Shown: positions 8,936 to 17,770, counted from the stretch's first letter. The stretch is DNA of 64,000 nucleotides from Pseudomonas brassicacearum (GCF_003732225.1 NZ_MOBJ01000014.1:62001-126000), one strand, 5' to 3'. Notes: generated from the letters alone by a model not told the origin. Made by a program: numbers and translations.

Positions 8936-9077
8936 CAACGCGGAGTCGTTGGGTCGGTGGGTGGTAATTTGCTGTTCTATAAAACACCAAAAGGAAGAGT
9001 GTGTGGGTATTGATGTTTTAACGAAAGTTGCAGGCGATAAGGTTTAGGAAGAACTTTTACGCCCGTCGAAGCGATCA

Positions 9078-9467
9078 ATGACTGAACAACGTCATCTAAT
9101 TCCTGATGGGCTGCAGCGTGCGAGTGAGGAAGATCGCCAGTATTACCTGGACGCTGAACAGTCCCTGACAGAAAAAGAGCAAGCGCTGGATGAACGGTTG
9201 AGAGAAACAAAATCCCTCAAGGCTTTCGTGAATTTCCATGCCCAGGAGTTTGTCAGGGCTGAAACCAACGAACTTATCGACCCGGATAAGATTTTCGTCA
9301 ACGCTCGCCATACATTCTATGTGGGGCAGCGGGCGATACGAATACCTGCATGAGCGTTGTCTCCGCGTGCAGTGGAACAACAGTGGATCTGGCGGTGATG
9401 ACCGCCTTGATGAAGGAGGCGCTCGAGGAGCCAGAGTCCAGCGAGCGGACAATCCTGGTGTAAGTAC
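9078..9467 (+). pseudogene. N-terminal remnant of a DUF6543 (dermonecrotic-toxin-type) protein
   Basis: The first frame encodes 91 residues starting MTEQRHLIPDGL, with a Glu-rich helix (YYLDAEQSLTEKEQALDERL) and then IDPDKIFVNARHTFYVG. This pattern is characteristic of the start of very large Pseudomonas toxins with DUF6543/dermonecrotic domains. It stops at 9353. A neighbouring frame continues with VDLAVMTALMKEALEEP up to a stop at 9467, suggesting a frameshift. The rest of such a protein (usually more than 1000 residues) is absent, and the IclR gene end follows. No good ribosome site is visible. The family call is from pattern memory only. Confidence 0.5.
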
Positions 9468-9488
9468 TGGCGTTCAGTGCCAAACGAT

Positions 9489-10292
9489 TTAACCAGCGGC
9501 GACGGGCTCATAGCCCATCCGCCAACTCACGGCCCGGGTCGCCGCCAGCAGTCGCTGCGCCGCCGGGCCGTTTTCGTCGGCGTGAAACAACGAGGTCGGG
9601 CCGACGATGGTCAGCACCGCCGCTACTTGGCCGACAGCGTTAAACACCGGTGCCGAGAGTGCATCGACTCCCGGCATCAGCAAACCATGCACATGATGCA
9701 GGCCGCGTTCGCGGATCTGTTCACACAAGGTTGTGTAGGTCTGGTCATCAGCCAGCGGGTGGGCAGCCGTTGCCAGCAATTCCAGTTCCCGTAACTCAAC
9801 GGTTTCACGGTTCGGCAAATACGCGCTGAACACCAGGCCGGTGGATGAACTGAGCAGCGGCAGCACCGAACCCAGTTGCGTCACCACCGTCACCGCCCGC
9901 ACCGCCGGCTCGATATGCACCACGGTCGCGCCCTGGTTGCCCCATACCGCGAGGAAACAGGTTTCGTTCAGGTCATCGCGCAACTCGGCCAGTGGCAGGG
10001 CGGCGACTTTCAGCACGTTCATACTGTTTAACGCGGCCAGGCCAACGCGCAAGGCTTCGCGGCCGAGGCCGTAATGGTTGGTGGCGGTGTTTTGTTCGGC
10101 AAACCCGCTGGCGATCAACGCCTGCAAATAGCGGTGAACTTTGCTCGCCGGCATCTGCACGTGTTCGGCCAGACGCGACAAAGATGTCGACGGCGACAAT
10201 TCGGCCAAGGCCTTGAGGATGTCGGTGCCGACCTCGGCCGAGCGGACTTTCTGTTTGCTGTTGTTATCGGCGGTGTTGCGCGGCTTTTCCAT
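9489..10292 (-). CDS. hmgR: IclR-family repressor of the homogentisate pathway
   Basis: A 267-residue IclR regulator. A winged helix is at about residues 20-80 (SAEVGTDILKALAEL, then SLSRLAEHVQMPASKVHRYLQAL), followed by the IclR effector domain (LRDDLNETCFLAVWG, GPTSLF). It is divergent from hmgA across a 165-bp gap that contains a palindromic operator. In P. putida the IclR-type HmgR represses hmgABC and is released by homogentisate; the same arrangement supports that role here. The 3' end abuts a toxin-gene remnant. Confidence 0.88.
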   Translation of the reverse strand: MEKPRNTADNNSKQKVRSAEVGTDILKALAELSPSTSLSRLAEHVQMPASKVHRYLQALIASGFAEQNTATNHYGLGREALRVGLAALNSMNVLKVAALPLAELRDDLNETCFLAVWGNQGATVVHIEPAVRAVTVVTQLGSVLPLLSSSTGLVFSAYLPNRETVELRELELLATAAHPLADDQTYTTLCEQIRERGLHHVHGLLMPGVDALSAPVFNAVGQVAAVLTIVGPTSLFHADENGPAAQRLLAATRAVSWRMGYEPVAAG

Positions 10293-10354
10293 GGAGGCGG
10301 TGTGATCCCGGGACGAATGGGCGTCTTTATAGCTTGACGGTCAATACCAATCAA

Positions 10355-10380
10355 ATTACGTTAAGCGTAATCTAATTACG
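10355..10380. promoter_or_regulatory. putative HmgR operator
   Basis: ATTACG-N5-CGTAAT is a 17-bp palindrome at 10355-10371, followed by a third half-site ATTACG at 10375-10380. It sits in the hmgR/hmgA divergent gap. A possible -35 TTGACG lies at 10334-10339, so a bound repressor would cover the -10 region. A 17-bp palindromic HmgR site is known in P. putida. Confidence 0.65.
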
Positions 10381-10457
10381 ATAAAAACAACCCGGGCGTG
10401 CCGAGACTTCTGAAAAGGAGCCATGGGCCACGACCTACTCCCTGTTCAGGAGGCTCC

Positions 10458-11762
10458 ATGAACCTCGATTCAACGGCGCCAGCGCTGGTTTACCAGTCAG
10501 GCTTCGGCAATGAATTCAGCAGTGAAGCGTTGCCCGGCGCACTGCCCGTCGGCCAGAACTCCCCGCAAAAAGCCCCTTACGGTCTCTACACCGAACTGTT
10601 CTCCGGAACTGCGTTCACCATGGCGCGCAGTGAAGCGCGACGCACCTGGATGTACCGTATTCAGCCGTCGGCCAATCACCCGGCGTTCGTTAAGCTTGAT
10701 CGACAGCTGGCCGGCGGTTCGCTGGGCGAAGTGACGCCCAATCGTCTGCGCTGGAACCCGCTGGACATTCCGGCCGAACCGACCGACTTCATCGACGGTC
10801 TTGTGCGCATGGCGGCCAATTCGGGTTCGGAAAAACCGACCGGGATCAGCATTTATCACTACCGCGCCAATCGCTCGATGGAGCGGGTGTTTTTCAACGC
10901 CGATGGCGAGTGGTTGCTGGTGCCGGAGTCGGGTCGGTTGCGCATCGCCACCGAGCTCGGCGTGCTGGAGCTGGAGCCGCTGGAAATCGCCGTGCTGCCA
11001 CGCGGCCTGAAGTTCCGCATCGAACTGCTCGACCCGCAAGCTCGTGGCTACCTGGCCGAGAACCACGGCGCGCCACTGCGTCTACCGGACCTCGGACCGA
11101 TTGGCAGCAACGGTCTGGCCAATCCACGGGACTTCCTGACGCCGGTCGCGCATTACGAAGATCTCAAGCAGCCGACCACCCTGGTGCAGAAATTCCTCGG
11201 CGAGTTGTGGGGCTGCGAGCTCGACCATTCGCCGCTGAATGTGGTCGCCTGGCACGGTAATAATGTGCCGTACAAATATGACCTGCGCCGCTTCAACACC
11301 ATCGGCACCGTCAGCTTCGATCATCCGGACCCGTCGATCTTCACGGTTCTGACGTCGCCGACCAGCGTTCACGGCCTGGCCAACCTCGATTTCGTGATCT
11401 TCCCGCCGCGCTGGATGGTTGCCGAGAACACCTTCCGTCCGCCGTGGTTCCACCGCAACCTGATGAACGAATTCATGGGGCTGATCCAGGGCACCTACGA
11501 CGCCAAGGCCGAAGGTTTCCTGCCGGGTGGCGCGTCGTTGCACAGCTGCATGAGCGCTCACGGGCCGGACGGTGAAACCTGCACCAAGGCGATCAATGCC
11601 GAGCTTGCGCCGAGCAAAATCGACAACACCATGGCCTTCATGTTCGAGACCAGCCAGGTATTGCGCCCAAGCCGTTTTGCCCTCGATTGCCCGCAACTGC
11701 AAAACACCTACGATGCTTGCTGGGCCTCGCTGCCCGCCACTTTCAACCCGAATCGGAGATAA
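10458..11762 (+). CDS. hmgA: homogentisate 1,2-dioxygenase
   Basis: A 434-residue ring-cleavage enzyme that opens homogentisate to maleylacetoacetate in tyrosine/phenylalanine catabolism. The start SGFGNEFSSEALPGALPVGQ is diagnostic. The Fe(II) ligands are visible as H332 and E338 (FHRNLMNEFMG) and H368 (LHSCMSAHGPDGE), with the 36-residue spacing expected from characterised enzymes. ATG 10458 follows AGGAGG at 10448-10453; the open frame extends further upstream but without family sequence. It is the first gene of a three-gene operon, with fahA starting 3 nt after its stop. Confidence 0.97.
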   Translation: MNLDSTAPALVYQSGFGNEFSSEALPGALPVGQNSPQKAPYGLYTELFSGTAFTMARSEARRTWMYRIQPSANHPAFVKLDRQLAGGSLGEVTPNRLRWNPLDIPAEPTDFIDGLVRMAANSGSEKPTGISIYHYRANRSMERVFFNADGEWLLVPESGRLRIATELGVLELEPLEIAVLPRGLKFRIELLDPQARGYLAENHGAPLRLPDLGPIGSNGLANPRDFLTPVAHYEDLKQPTTLVQKFLGELWGCELDHSPLNVVAWHGNNVPYKYDLRRFNTIGTVSFDHPDPSIFTVLTSPTSVHGLANLDFVIFPPRWMVAENTFRPPWFHRNLMNEFMGLIQGTYDAKAEGFLPGGASLHSCMSAHGPDGETCTKAINAELAPSKIDNTMAFMFETSQVLRPSRFALDCPQLQNTYDACWASLPATFNPNRR

Positions 11763-11765
11763 CCC

Positions 11766-13070
11766 ATGACTCAGACCACCCCCACTCGTAGCTGGGTTGC
11801 CTCCGCCAATGGCCACGCCGACTTCCCGTTGCAAAACCTGCCACTGGGTGTGTTCAGCACCCAGGGTTCGGTGCCGCGCAGCGGTGTGGCGATCGGCGAG
11901 CATATTTTCGATCTGCAAGCGGCGCTCGACGCCGGTCTGTTTGACGGTGCTGCGCGCACGGCAGTCGAAGCCACTCGTGGCGGTCAACTGAACGCTTTCT
12001 TCGACCTCGGTCGTGGTGCCCGCGTTGCCCTGCGTGAGCGTCTGCTGGAACTGTTCGCTGAAGGCAGCACCCTGCACGGCAAGATCGAAGCCCAAGGCGC
12101 GAAACTGCTGCCATTGGCCGCCGATTGCCAGATGCACCTGCCTGCGAAGATCAATGACTACACCGACTTTTACGTCGGCATCGAGCACGCGCAGAACGTC
12201 GGCAAATTGTTCCGCCCGGACAACCCGCTGTTGCCGAACTACAAGTACGTGCCGATCGGCTACCACGGCCGTGCGTCGACCATTCGCCCGTCCGGCACCG
12301 ACGTGCGCCGCCCGAAAGGCCAGACCTTGCCCGCCGGTCAGACCGAGCCAACCTTCGGCCCGTGTGCGCGCCTGGACTATGAGCTGGAACTGGGCATCTG
12401 GATCGGCCAGGGCAATGAGCTGGGCGACTCGATTGCCATCGGCGACGCCGCCGAACATATTGCCGGTTTCTGCCTGCTCAACGACTGGTCGGCGCGGGAC
12501 ATTCAGGCCTGGGAATACCAGCCGCTGGGCCCGTTCCTGTCGAAAAGCTTCATCACCAGCATCTCGCCTTGGGTCGTCACTGCTGAAGCCCTGGAGCCGT
12601 TCCGCCGTGCCCAGCCGGCGCGTCCCGAGGGCGATCCGCAGCCGCTGCCGTACCTGTTCGACAAACGCGATCAGGCCGCTGGTGCCTTCGATATCGAACT
12701 GGAAGTGCTGCTGCTCACCGACGCCATGCGCGAACAGAACCTGCCGGCCCATCGCCTGACCCTGAGCAACACCCAACACATGTACTGGACCGTGGCGCAA
12801 CTGGTTGCGCACCACAGCGTCAACGGTTGCCAGTTGCAGGCCGGTGACCTGTTCGGTTCGGGCACCTTGTCGGGGCCGGAAAACGGTCAGTTCGGCAGCC
12901 TGCTGGAAATCACCGAAGGCGGTAAGAAGCCGATCGAACTGGCTTCGGGCGAAGTGCGCAAGTTCCTTGAAGACGGCGACGAAATCATCCTCCGCGCACG
13001 TTGCAGCCGTGACGGTTTCGCCTCCATTGGTTTCGGCGAATGCCGTGGCAAAATCCTGCCAGCACGCTAA
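11766..13070 (+). CDS. fahA: fumarylacetoacetase
   Basis: A 434-residue hydrolase that splits fumarylacetoacetate to fumarate and acetoacetate. It has the N-terminal FAH domain (FPLQNLPLGVFS) and a catalytic domain with YTDFYVGIEHAQNVGKLFRP, PIGYHGRAST, the metal-binding LDYELELGIWIG and NDWSARDIQAWEYQPLGPF. The length is normal for the long eukaryote-like form. It is tightly coupled to hmgA (3-nt gap, CGGAGAT as ribosome site inside the hmgA end) and followed 12 nt later by maiA. Also called hmgB. Confidence 0.96.
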   Translation: MTQTTPTRSWVASANGHADFPLQNLPLGVFSTQGSVPRSGVAIGEHIFDLQAALDAGLFDGAARTAVEATRGGQLNAFFDLGRGARVALRERLLELFAEGSTLHGKIEAQGAKLLPLAADCQMHLPAKINDYTDFYVGIEHAQNVGKLFRPDNPLLPNYKYVPIGYHGRASTIRPSGTDVRRPKGQTLPAGQTEPTFGPCARLDYELELGIWIGQGNELGDSIAIGDAAEHIAGFCLLNDWSARDIQAWEYQPLGPFLSKSFITSISPWVVTAEALEPFRRAQPARPEGDPQPLPYLFDKRDQAAGAFDIELEVLLLTDAMREQNLPAHRLTLSNTQHMYWTVAQLVAHHSVNGCQLQAGDLFGSGTLSGPENGQFGSLLEITEGGKKPIELASGEVRKFLEDGDEIILRARCSRDGFASIGFGECRGKILPAR

Positions 13071-13082
13071 GAGGTTCAGGCT

Positions 13083-13721
13083 ATGGAACTCTTTACCTAC
13101 TACCGTTCGACGTCGTCCTTTCGGGTGCGCATTGCCCTGGCACTCAAAGGGCTGGATTACCAGGCGCTGCCGATCAATCTGATCGCGCCGCAAGGTGGCG
13201 AACATCAGCAACCGGCTTATCTGCGGATCAACCCGCAAGGCCGGGTGCCGGCCTTGCGCACCGATGAAGGCGAGTTGCTGATTCAGTCCCCGGCGATCAT
13301 CGAGTACCTGGAGGAGCGTTATCCGCAGGTACCGCTATTGTCCAGGGACCTGGCCAAACGCGCGCACGAGCGAGCGGTGGCGGCGTTGATCGGTTGCGAC
13401 ATTCATCCGCTGCACAACGTCAGTGTGCTCAATCAGCTGCGCCAACTTGGTCATGATGAGCCGCAGGTGGTGCACTGGATCGGCCACTGGATCACTCAGG
13501 GGCTGGCGGCAGTCGAGCACTTGATTGGTGACGACGGTTACTGTTTCGGCAGCGCGCCCGGGTTGGCGGATGTCTATCTGATTCCACAGCTGTATGCAGC
13601 CGAGCGTTTCAACATTTCCCTTGAGGCTTATCCGCGGATTCGCCGGGTCGCGGCACTGGCGGTGCAGCATCCGGCCTTCGTCAAAGCCCATCCGGCGAAT
13701 CAGCCCGATACCCCGAAGTAA
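13083..13721 (+). CDS. maiA: maleylacetoacetate isomerase (zeta-class GST)
   Basis: A 212-residue glutathione transferase-fold enzyme converting maleylacetoacetate to fumarylacetoacetate. The N-terminal thioredoxin-like domain carries YYRSTSSFRVRIALALKG, the zeta-class active-site segment, with Ser where some members have Cys. QSPAIIEYLEERYP is the glutathione-binding Ser motif, and the helical domain includes GLADVYLIPQLY. It is the last gene of the hmgA-fahA-maiA operon, and a REPIN follows the stop. Confidence 0.94.
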   Translation: MELFTYYRSTSSFRVRIALALKGLDYQALPINLIAPQGGEHQQPAYLRINPQGRVPALRTDEGELLIQSPAIIEYLEERYPQVPLLSRDLAKRAHERAVAALIGCDIHPLHNVSVLNQLRQLGHDEPQVVHWIGHWITQGLAAVEHLIGDDGYCFGSAPGLADVYLIPQLYAAERFNISLEAYPRIRRVAALAVQHPAFVKAHPANQPDTPK

Positions 13722-13729
13722 CGCAAAAC

Positions 13730-13823
13730 CCTGTGGGAGCGAGCTTGCTCGCGATGGCGGCCTGACAGTCAAGATTGATCTTGAATGTGATGGCCTCATC
13801 GCGAGCAAGCTCGCTCCCACAGG
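13730..13823. repeat. REPIN, family B
   Basis: CCTGTGGGAGCGAGCTTGCT...CGCGATG and its inverted copy flank a spacer of about 40 nt. It lies between the convergent maiA and hexR genes. A second copy with the same tips is at 52361. Confidence 0.92.
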
Positions 13824-13850
13824 TTCTGCGCCTTATCCCACTTGCCGACC

Positions 13851-14720
13851 TTAGTTGAACTCATCCCCGATCGGATACCGGCTGGCGTTGAGGCTTTCCT
13901 TGATCTTGCGCAAGTGCGGCTGGAAGTCGACGCCGCGGCGCAGGGTCATGCCGGTGGCGAGCACATCGAGCACCGTCAGCTGGATGATCCTCGACGTCAT
14001 CGGCATGTAGATGTCGGTGTCTTCCGGCAGCGGAATGTTCAGGCTCAAGGTGCTGGCCTTGGCCAGTGGCGAACCCTCGGCCGTCAGACCCAGCACCGAG
14101 GCACCGTTCTCCCGGGCAATGCGTGCCACTTCCACCAGTTCGCGGGTGCGTCCGGTGTAGGAAATGATCACGAACAATTCGCCCGTGTGGGCCACCGAGG
14201 CAATCATCCGCTGCATCAGCACGTCCGCATGGGCGGTAACCGCCAGGTTGAAGCGGAAGAATTTGTGCTGCGCATCCAGCGCCACCGGGGCTGACGCGCC
14301 GAGGCCGAAGAAGTGGATCTGCCGGGCCTGGATCAGCAAATCCACGGCGCGGCTGATCAGGTTCGGGTCCAGTGCCTGGCAGGCGCTGTCCAGCGATGCA
14401 ATGGCGCTGCCAAAGATTTTCTGGGTGTAGGCTTCAGGGTTGTCGTCGGCTTCCACTGCGCGGCTGACATACGCCGCGCCGCTGGCCAGGCTTTGGGCCA
14501 GTTGCAGTTTGAGTTCCGGATAGCCGCTGACACCGAACGAACGGCAGAAACGGTTGACCGTCGGCTCGCTGACTGACGCGGCCTGGGCGAGGGCGGCAAT
14601 ACTGAAGCGAGTGGCCTGCTGTGGGTTGAGCAGGATGACTTCGGCGACCTTGCGCTCGGCCTTGTTCAGGTCTGCAAGGCGATTCTGGATCTGTTCCAGT
14701 AAATTTCGCACGCGGTCCAT
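13851..14720 (-). CDS. hexR: HexR, RpiR/MurR-family repressor
   Basis: A 289-residue regulator with an N-terminal RpiR helix-turn-helix (NKAERKVAEVILLNP, then IAALAQAASVSEPTVNRFCRSFG) and a C-terminal SIS sugar-phosphate domain (IHFFGLGASAPVALDAQHKF, ISYTGRTRELVEVARIARENG). In Pseudomonas HexR represses zwf-pgl-eda and other glucose genes and is released by 2-keto-3-deoxy-6-phosphogluconate. It is divergent from zwf across about 197 bp that include a strong dyad. Confidence 0.95.
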   Translation of the reverse strand: MDRVRNLLEQIQNRLADLNKAERKVAEVILLNPQQATRFSIAALAQAASVSEPTVNRFCRSFGVSGYPELKLQLAQSLASGAAYVSRAVEADDNPEAYTQKIFGSAIASLDSACQALDPNLISRAVDLLIQARQIHFFGLGASAPVALDAQHKFFRFNLAVTAHADVLMQRMIASVAHTGELFVIISYTGRTRELVEVARIARENGASVLGLTAEGSPLAKASTLSLNIPLPEDTDIYMPMTSRIIQLTVLDVLATGMTLRRGVDFQPHLRKIKESLNASRYPIGDEFN

Positions 14721-14828
14721 TCATGTTCCTTAGGTCGGCTATGCAGATTGGGCCCGTGTAGCGGCCCATAATGGTGGCCTATCCTACTGGTGGCCCCGAC
14801 CGACCACCACTTGGAATGTATATTTTGG

Positions 14829-14857
14829 AAAAATGTTGTGGTTATTACTACATTTTT
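14829..14857. promoter_or_regulatory. putative HexR operator before zwf
   Basis: A 29-bp near-palindrome has outer arms AAAAATG and CATTTTT and inner TGTGGT-TATT-ACTACA. It is the only strong dyad in the hexR/zwf gap and resembles TGT...ACA-type HexR sites. It lies 61 bp before the zwf start. Confidence 0.6.
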
Positions 14858-14917
14858 CCTTGAGCGATGCCTTAAAAAAAGGTATTTGTAGCTTAACTTG
14901 ATAAAAGAACAAACATC

Positions 14918-16387
14918 ATGCCTTCGATTACGGTTGAACCGTGCACCTTTGCCTTGTTCGGCGCCCTCGGCGATCTGGCCCTGCGCAAGCTGTTTCCTGC
15001 CTTGTACCAACTCGATGGCGCCGACCTGCTGCATGAGGACACGCGCATTATCGCACTGGCCCGTGAACCGGGCACCGAGCAAGAGCATCTGGCCCTTATT
15101 GCCAGTGAGCTGCGCCATTACGTCGATGCCAAGGAGCTCGACGAAGCCGTGGTCGAACGCTTCCTGGCACGCCTGACGTACCTGCATGTCGACTTCCTCA
15201 AGTCTGACGACTACGTCGCCCTGGCCGAACTGGCCGGCACGGCGCAGCGGATGATTGCCTACTTCGCGACGCCGGCTGCAGTGTACGGCGCGATTTGCGA
15301 GAACCTGGCGAAAGTCGGCCTGACTGAAAACACCCGTGTGGTGCTGGAAAAGCCGATCGGTTCGGATCTTGAGTCGTCGCGCAAGGTCAACGACGCGGTG
15401 GCGCGGTACTTCCCGGAAAACCGCACCTACCGCATCGACCACTACCTGGGCAAAGAGACGGTGCAGAACCTGATCGCGCTGCGTTTCGCCAACAGCCTGT
15501 TCGAAACCCAGTGGAACCAGAACTACATTTCCCACGTGGAAATCACCGTTGCCGAGAAGGTCGGGATCGAGGGCCGCTGGGGCTACTTCGACAAGGCCGG
15601 CCAGCTGCGGGACATGATTCAGAACCACCTGTTGCAGCTGCTGTGCCTGATCGCCATGGACCCGCCAGCGGATCTTTCGGCTGACAGCATCCGTGACGAG
15701 AAAGTCAAAGTACTCAAGGCGCTGGCGCCGATCAGCCCGGAAGGCCTGACTACCCAGGTGGTGCGTGGCCAGTACATCGCCGGTCACAGCGAAGGCAAGT
15801 CGGTGCCGGGTTACCTGGAGGAAGAGAACTCCAACACCCAGAGCGATACCGAAACCTTCGTCGCCCTGCGTGCCGACATCCGCAACTGGCGTTGGGCCGG
15901 CGTACCGTTTTACCTGCGTACCGGTAAGCGCATGCCGCAGAAGCTGTCGCAGATCGTCATCCACTTCAAGGAGCCGTCGCACTACATCTTCGCCCCCGAG
16001 CAGCGCTTGCAGATCAGCAACAAGCTGATCATCCGTCTGCAACCGGACGAAGGCATTTCCTTGCGGGTGATGACCAAAGAACAAGGCCTGGACAAGGGCA
16101 TGCAGCTGCGCAGCGGTCCGTTGCAGCTGAATTTTTCCGATACCTATCGCAGCGCACGGATCCCCGATGCCTACGAGCGGTTGTTGCTGGAAGTGATGCG
16201 TGGCAATCAGAACCTGTTTGTCCGTAAAGATGAAATCGAAGCCGCGTGGAAGTGGTGTGACCAGTTGATCGCCGGGTGGAAGAAGTCCGGTGATGCGCCC
16301 AAGCCGTATGCGGCCGGGTCCTGGGGACCGATGAGCTCCATTGCACTGATCACGCGGGACGGGAGGTCGTGGTATGGCGATATCTGA
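14918..16387 (+). CDS. zwf: glucose-6-phosphate 1-dehydrogenase
   Basis: A 489-residue enzyme oxidising glucose-6-phosphate to 6-phosphogluconolactone. The nucleotide motif FGALGDLALRKL (about residues 14-25) and the active-site signature RIDHYLGKE (about 172-180) are intact, followed by substrate and dimer segments such as WNQNYISHVEI and FYLRTGKRMP. The ribosome site is weak (AAAAGAAC). It overlaps pgl by 14 bp, indicating translational coupling in a zwf-pgl-eda operon that feeds the Entner-Doudoroff pathway under HexR. Confidence 0.97.
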   Translation: MPSITVEPCTFALFGALGDLALRKLFPALYQLDGADLLHEDTRIIALAREPGTEQEHLALIASELRHYVDAKELDEAVVERFLARLTYLHVDFLKSDDYVALAELAGTAQRMIAYFATPAAVYGAICENLAKVGLTENTRVVLEKPIGSDLESSRKVNDAVARYFPENRTYRIDHYLGKETVQNLIALRFANSLFETQWNQNYISHVEITVAEKVGIEGRWGYFDKAGQLRDMIQNHLLQLLCLIAMDPPADLSADSIRDEKVKVLKALAPISPEGLTTQVVRGQYIAGHSEGKSVPGYLEEENSNTQSDTETFVALRADIRNWRWAGVPFYLRTGKRMPQKLSQIVIHFKEPSHYIFAPEQRLQISNKLIIRLQPDEGISLRVMTKEQGLDKGMQLRSGPLQLNFSDTYRSARIPDAYERLLLEVMRGNQNLFVRKDEIEAAWKWCDQLIAGWKKSGDAPKPYAAGSWGPMSSIALITRDGRSWYGDI

Positions 16388-17087
16388 ATTCAAACTGCCT
16401 CAGGGCGTCAGTGCTCATGAGTTTCGCAGCCCCGTGTTGCTGGCCGAAGGCCTGGCACTGACGGTGGCCAAGCAACTCAGCGACGCGATCGATGCCCGCG
16501 GCACCGCGACGCTGGTAGTGTCCGGCGGACGCAGCCCGGTGGCGTTTTTCCAGCACCTGGCCAAACAGGCGCTGGACTGGTCCAAGGTCGTGGTGACCCT
16601 GGCAGACGAGCGCTGGGTACCGGTGGAGCACGCCGACAGCAATGCCGGTCTGCTCAAGCGTTACTTGTTGCAAGGCCCGGCGGCCAAGGCGAAGTTCCTC
16701 AGCCTCTACAGCGCCACTGCCAACCTTGAGCAGGCTGCCGAGCAGGCCGACCGCTTGCTCGCCGAGTTGCCGGCAATCGACGCGCTGGTGCTGGGGATGG
16801 GCGATGACGGTCATACCGCCTCGCTGTTCCCCAACAGCCCGAATCTTGGCGACGCCTTGCAGGTCGACGGCACGCGCCGTTGCTGGCCGATGCTGGCGCC
16901 GACCGTGCCGCATCAGCGCCTGACCATGAGTCGTGCGCTGCTGGCCTCGGCACGGTTCACCGTTCTATCGATATCCGGTCAGTCCAAACTGACCACCTTG
17001 AGTGCCGCACTGGCCGGTGACGATGTCGCCGCAATGCCGATTCGTGCGTTTCTGCAACCCACGTTAGAGATTTACTGGTGCCCATGA
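16374..17087 (+). CDS. pgl: 6-phosphogluconolactonase
   Basis: A 237-residue DevB/SOL-type lactonase hydrolysing 6-phosphogluconolactone. Diagnostic segments are LVVSGGRSPVAFFQ, VTLADERWVP and the signature GMGDDGHTASLFP. The start lies inside the zwf 3' end (14-bp overlap). The stop TGA at 17085-17087 overlaps an ATG at 17084 in the eda frame. It is the middle gene of the HexR-controlled operon. Confidence 0.95.
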   Translation: MAISEFKLPQGVSAHEFRSPVLLAEGLALTVAKQLSDAIDARGTATLVVSGGRSPVAFFQHLAKQALDWSKVVVTLADERWVPVEHADSNAGLLKRYLLQGPAAKAKFLSLYSATANLEQAAEQADRLLAELPAIDALVLGMGDDGHTASLFPNSPNLGDALQVDGTRRCWPMLAPTVPHQRLTMSRALLASARFTVLSISGQSKLTTLSAALAGDDVAAMPIRAFLQPTLEIYWCP

Positions 17088-17104
17088 GCCAAGGATCAGC
17101 CGCT

Positions 17105-17770
17105 ATGACAAACACTCAACCGACCGTTTCCATGGCGGACAAAGTTGCCCTGATCGACAGCCTTTGCGTCAAGGCGCGAATTCTGCCGGTGATCACCATT
17201 GCCCGCGAGCAAGACATTCTGCCGCTGGCCGATGCCCTTGCCGCAGGCGGGTTGACGGCCCTGGAAGTGACCCTGCGTTCGCAATTCGGCCTCAAGGCCA
17301 TCCAGGTCCTGCGTGAGCAGCGCCCGGAGCTGGTCACCGGTGCCGGCACTGTGCTCGATCGCAACATGCTGGCCGCCGCCGAAGCCGCCGGTTCGCAGTT
17401 CATCGTGACGCCAGGCATTACCCGTGACCTGCTGGAAGCCAGCGTTGCCAGCCCGATTCCATTGTTGCCGGGTATCAGCAACGCTTCCGGGATCATGGAG
17501 GGCTACGCTCTGGGCTATCGCCGCTTCAAGCTGTTCCCGGCGGAAGTCAGCGGTGGTGTGGCGGCGATCAAGGCCCTTGGCGGCCCGTTCGGCGAAGTGC
17601 GCTTCTGCCCGACTGGCGGCGTTGGTCCAGCCAACATCAAGAGCTACATGGCGCTGAAAAACGTGATGTGCGTCGGCGGCAGCTGGATGCTCGATCCGGA
17701 GTGGATCAAGAACGGCGACTGGGCACGTATCCAGGAGTGCACCGCCGAGGCGCTGGCCCTGCTGGACTGA
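17105..17770 (+). CDS. eda: 2-keto-3-deoxy-6-phosphogluconate aldolase
   Basis: A 221-residue class I aldolase that cleaves KDPG to pyruvate and glyceraldehyde-3-phosphate. The Schiff-base lysine is K142 in RRFKLFPAE, and the catalytic Glu is E54 in EVTLRS. VTPGIT and FCPTGGVGP are the phosphate-binding segments. ATG 17105 is preferred because AAGGA sits 9 nt upstream; ATG 17084, overlapping the pgl stop, would add seven residues. It is the last gene of zwf-pgl-eda; edd is not in the window. Confidence 0.95.
   Translation: MTNTQPTVSMADKVALIDSLCVKARILPVITIAREQDILPLADALAAGGLTALEVTLRSQFGLKAIQVLREQRPELVTGAGTVLDRNMLAAAEAAGSQFIVTPGITRDLLEASVASPIPLLPGISNASGIMEGYALGYRRFKLFPAEVSGGVAAIKALGGPFGEVRFCPTGGVGPANIKSYMALKNVMCVGGSWMLDPEWIKNGDWARIQECTAEALALLD

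Noticed and set aside
11082..13238. 718-codon minus-strand open frame across hmgA, fahA and maiA
   Set aside because: It runs antisense to three well-recognised enzymes; high GC at third positions opens long antisense frames, and its product has no domain-like composition.
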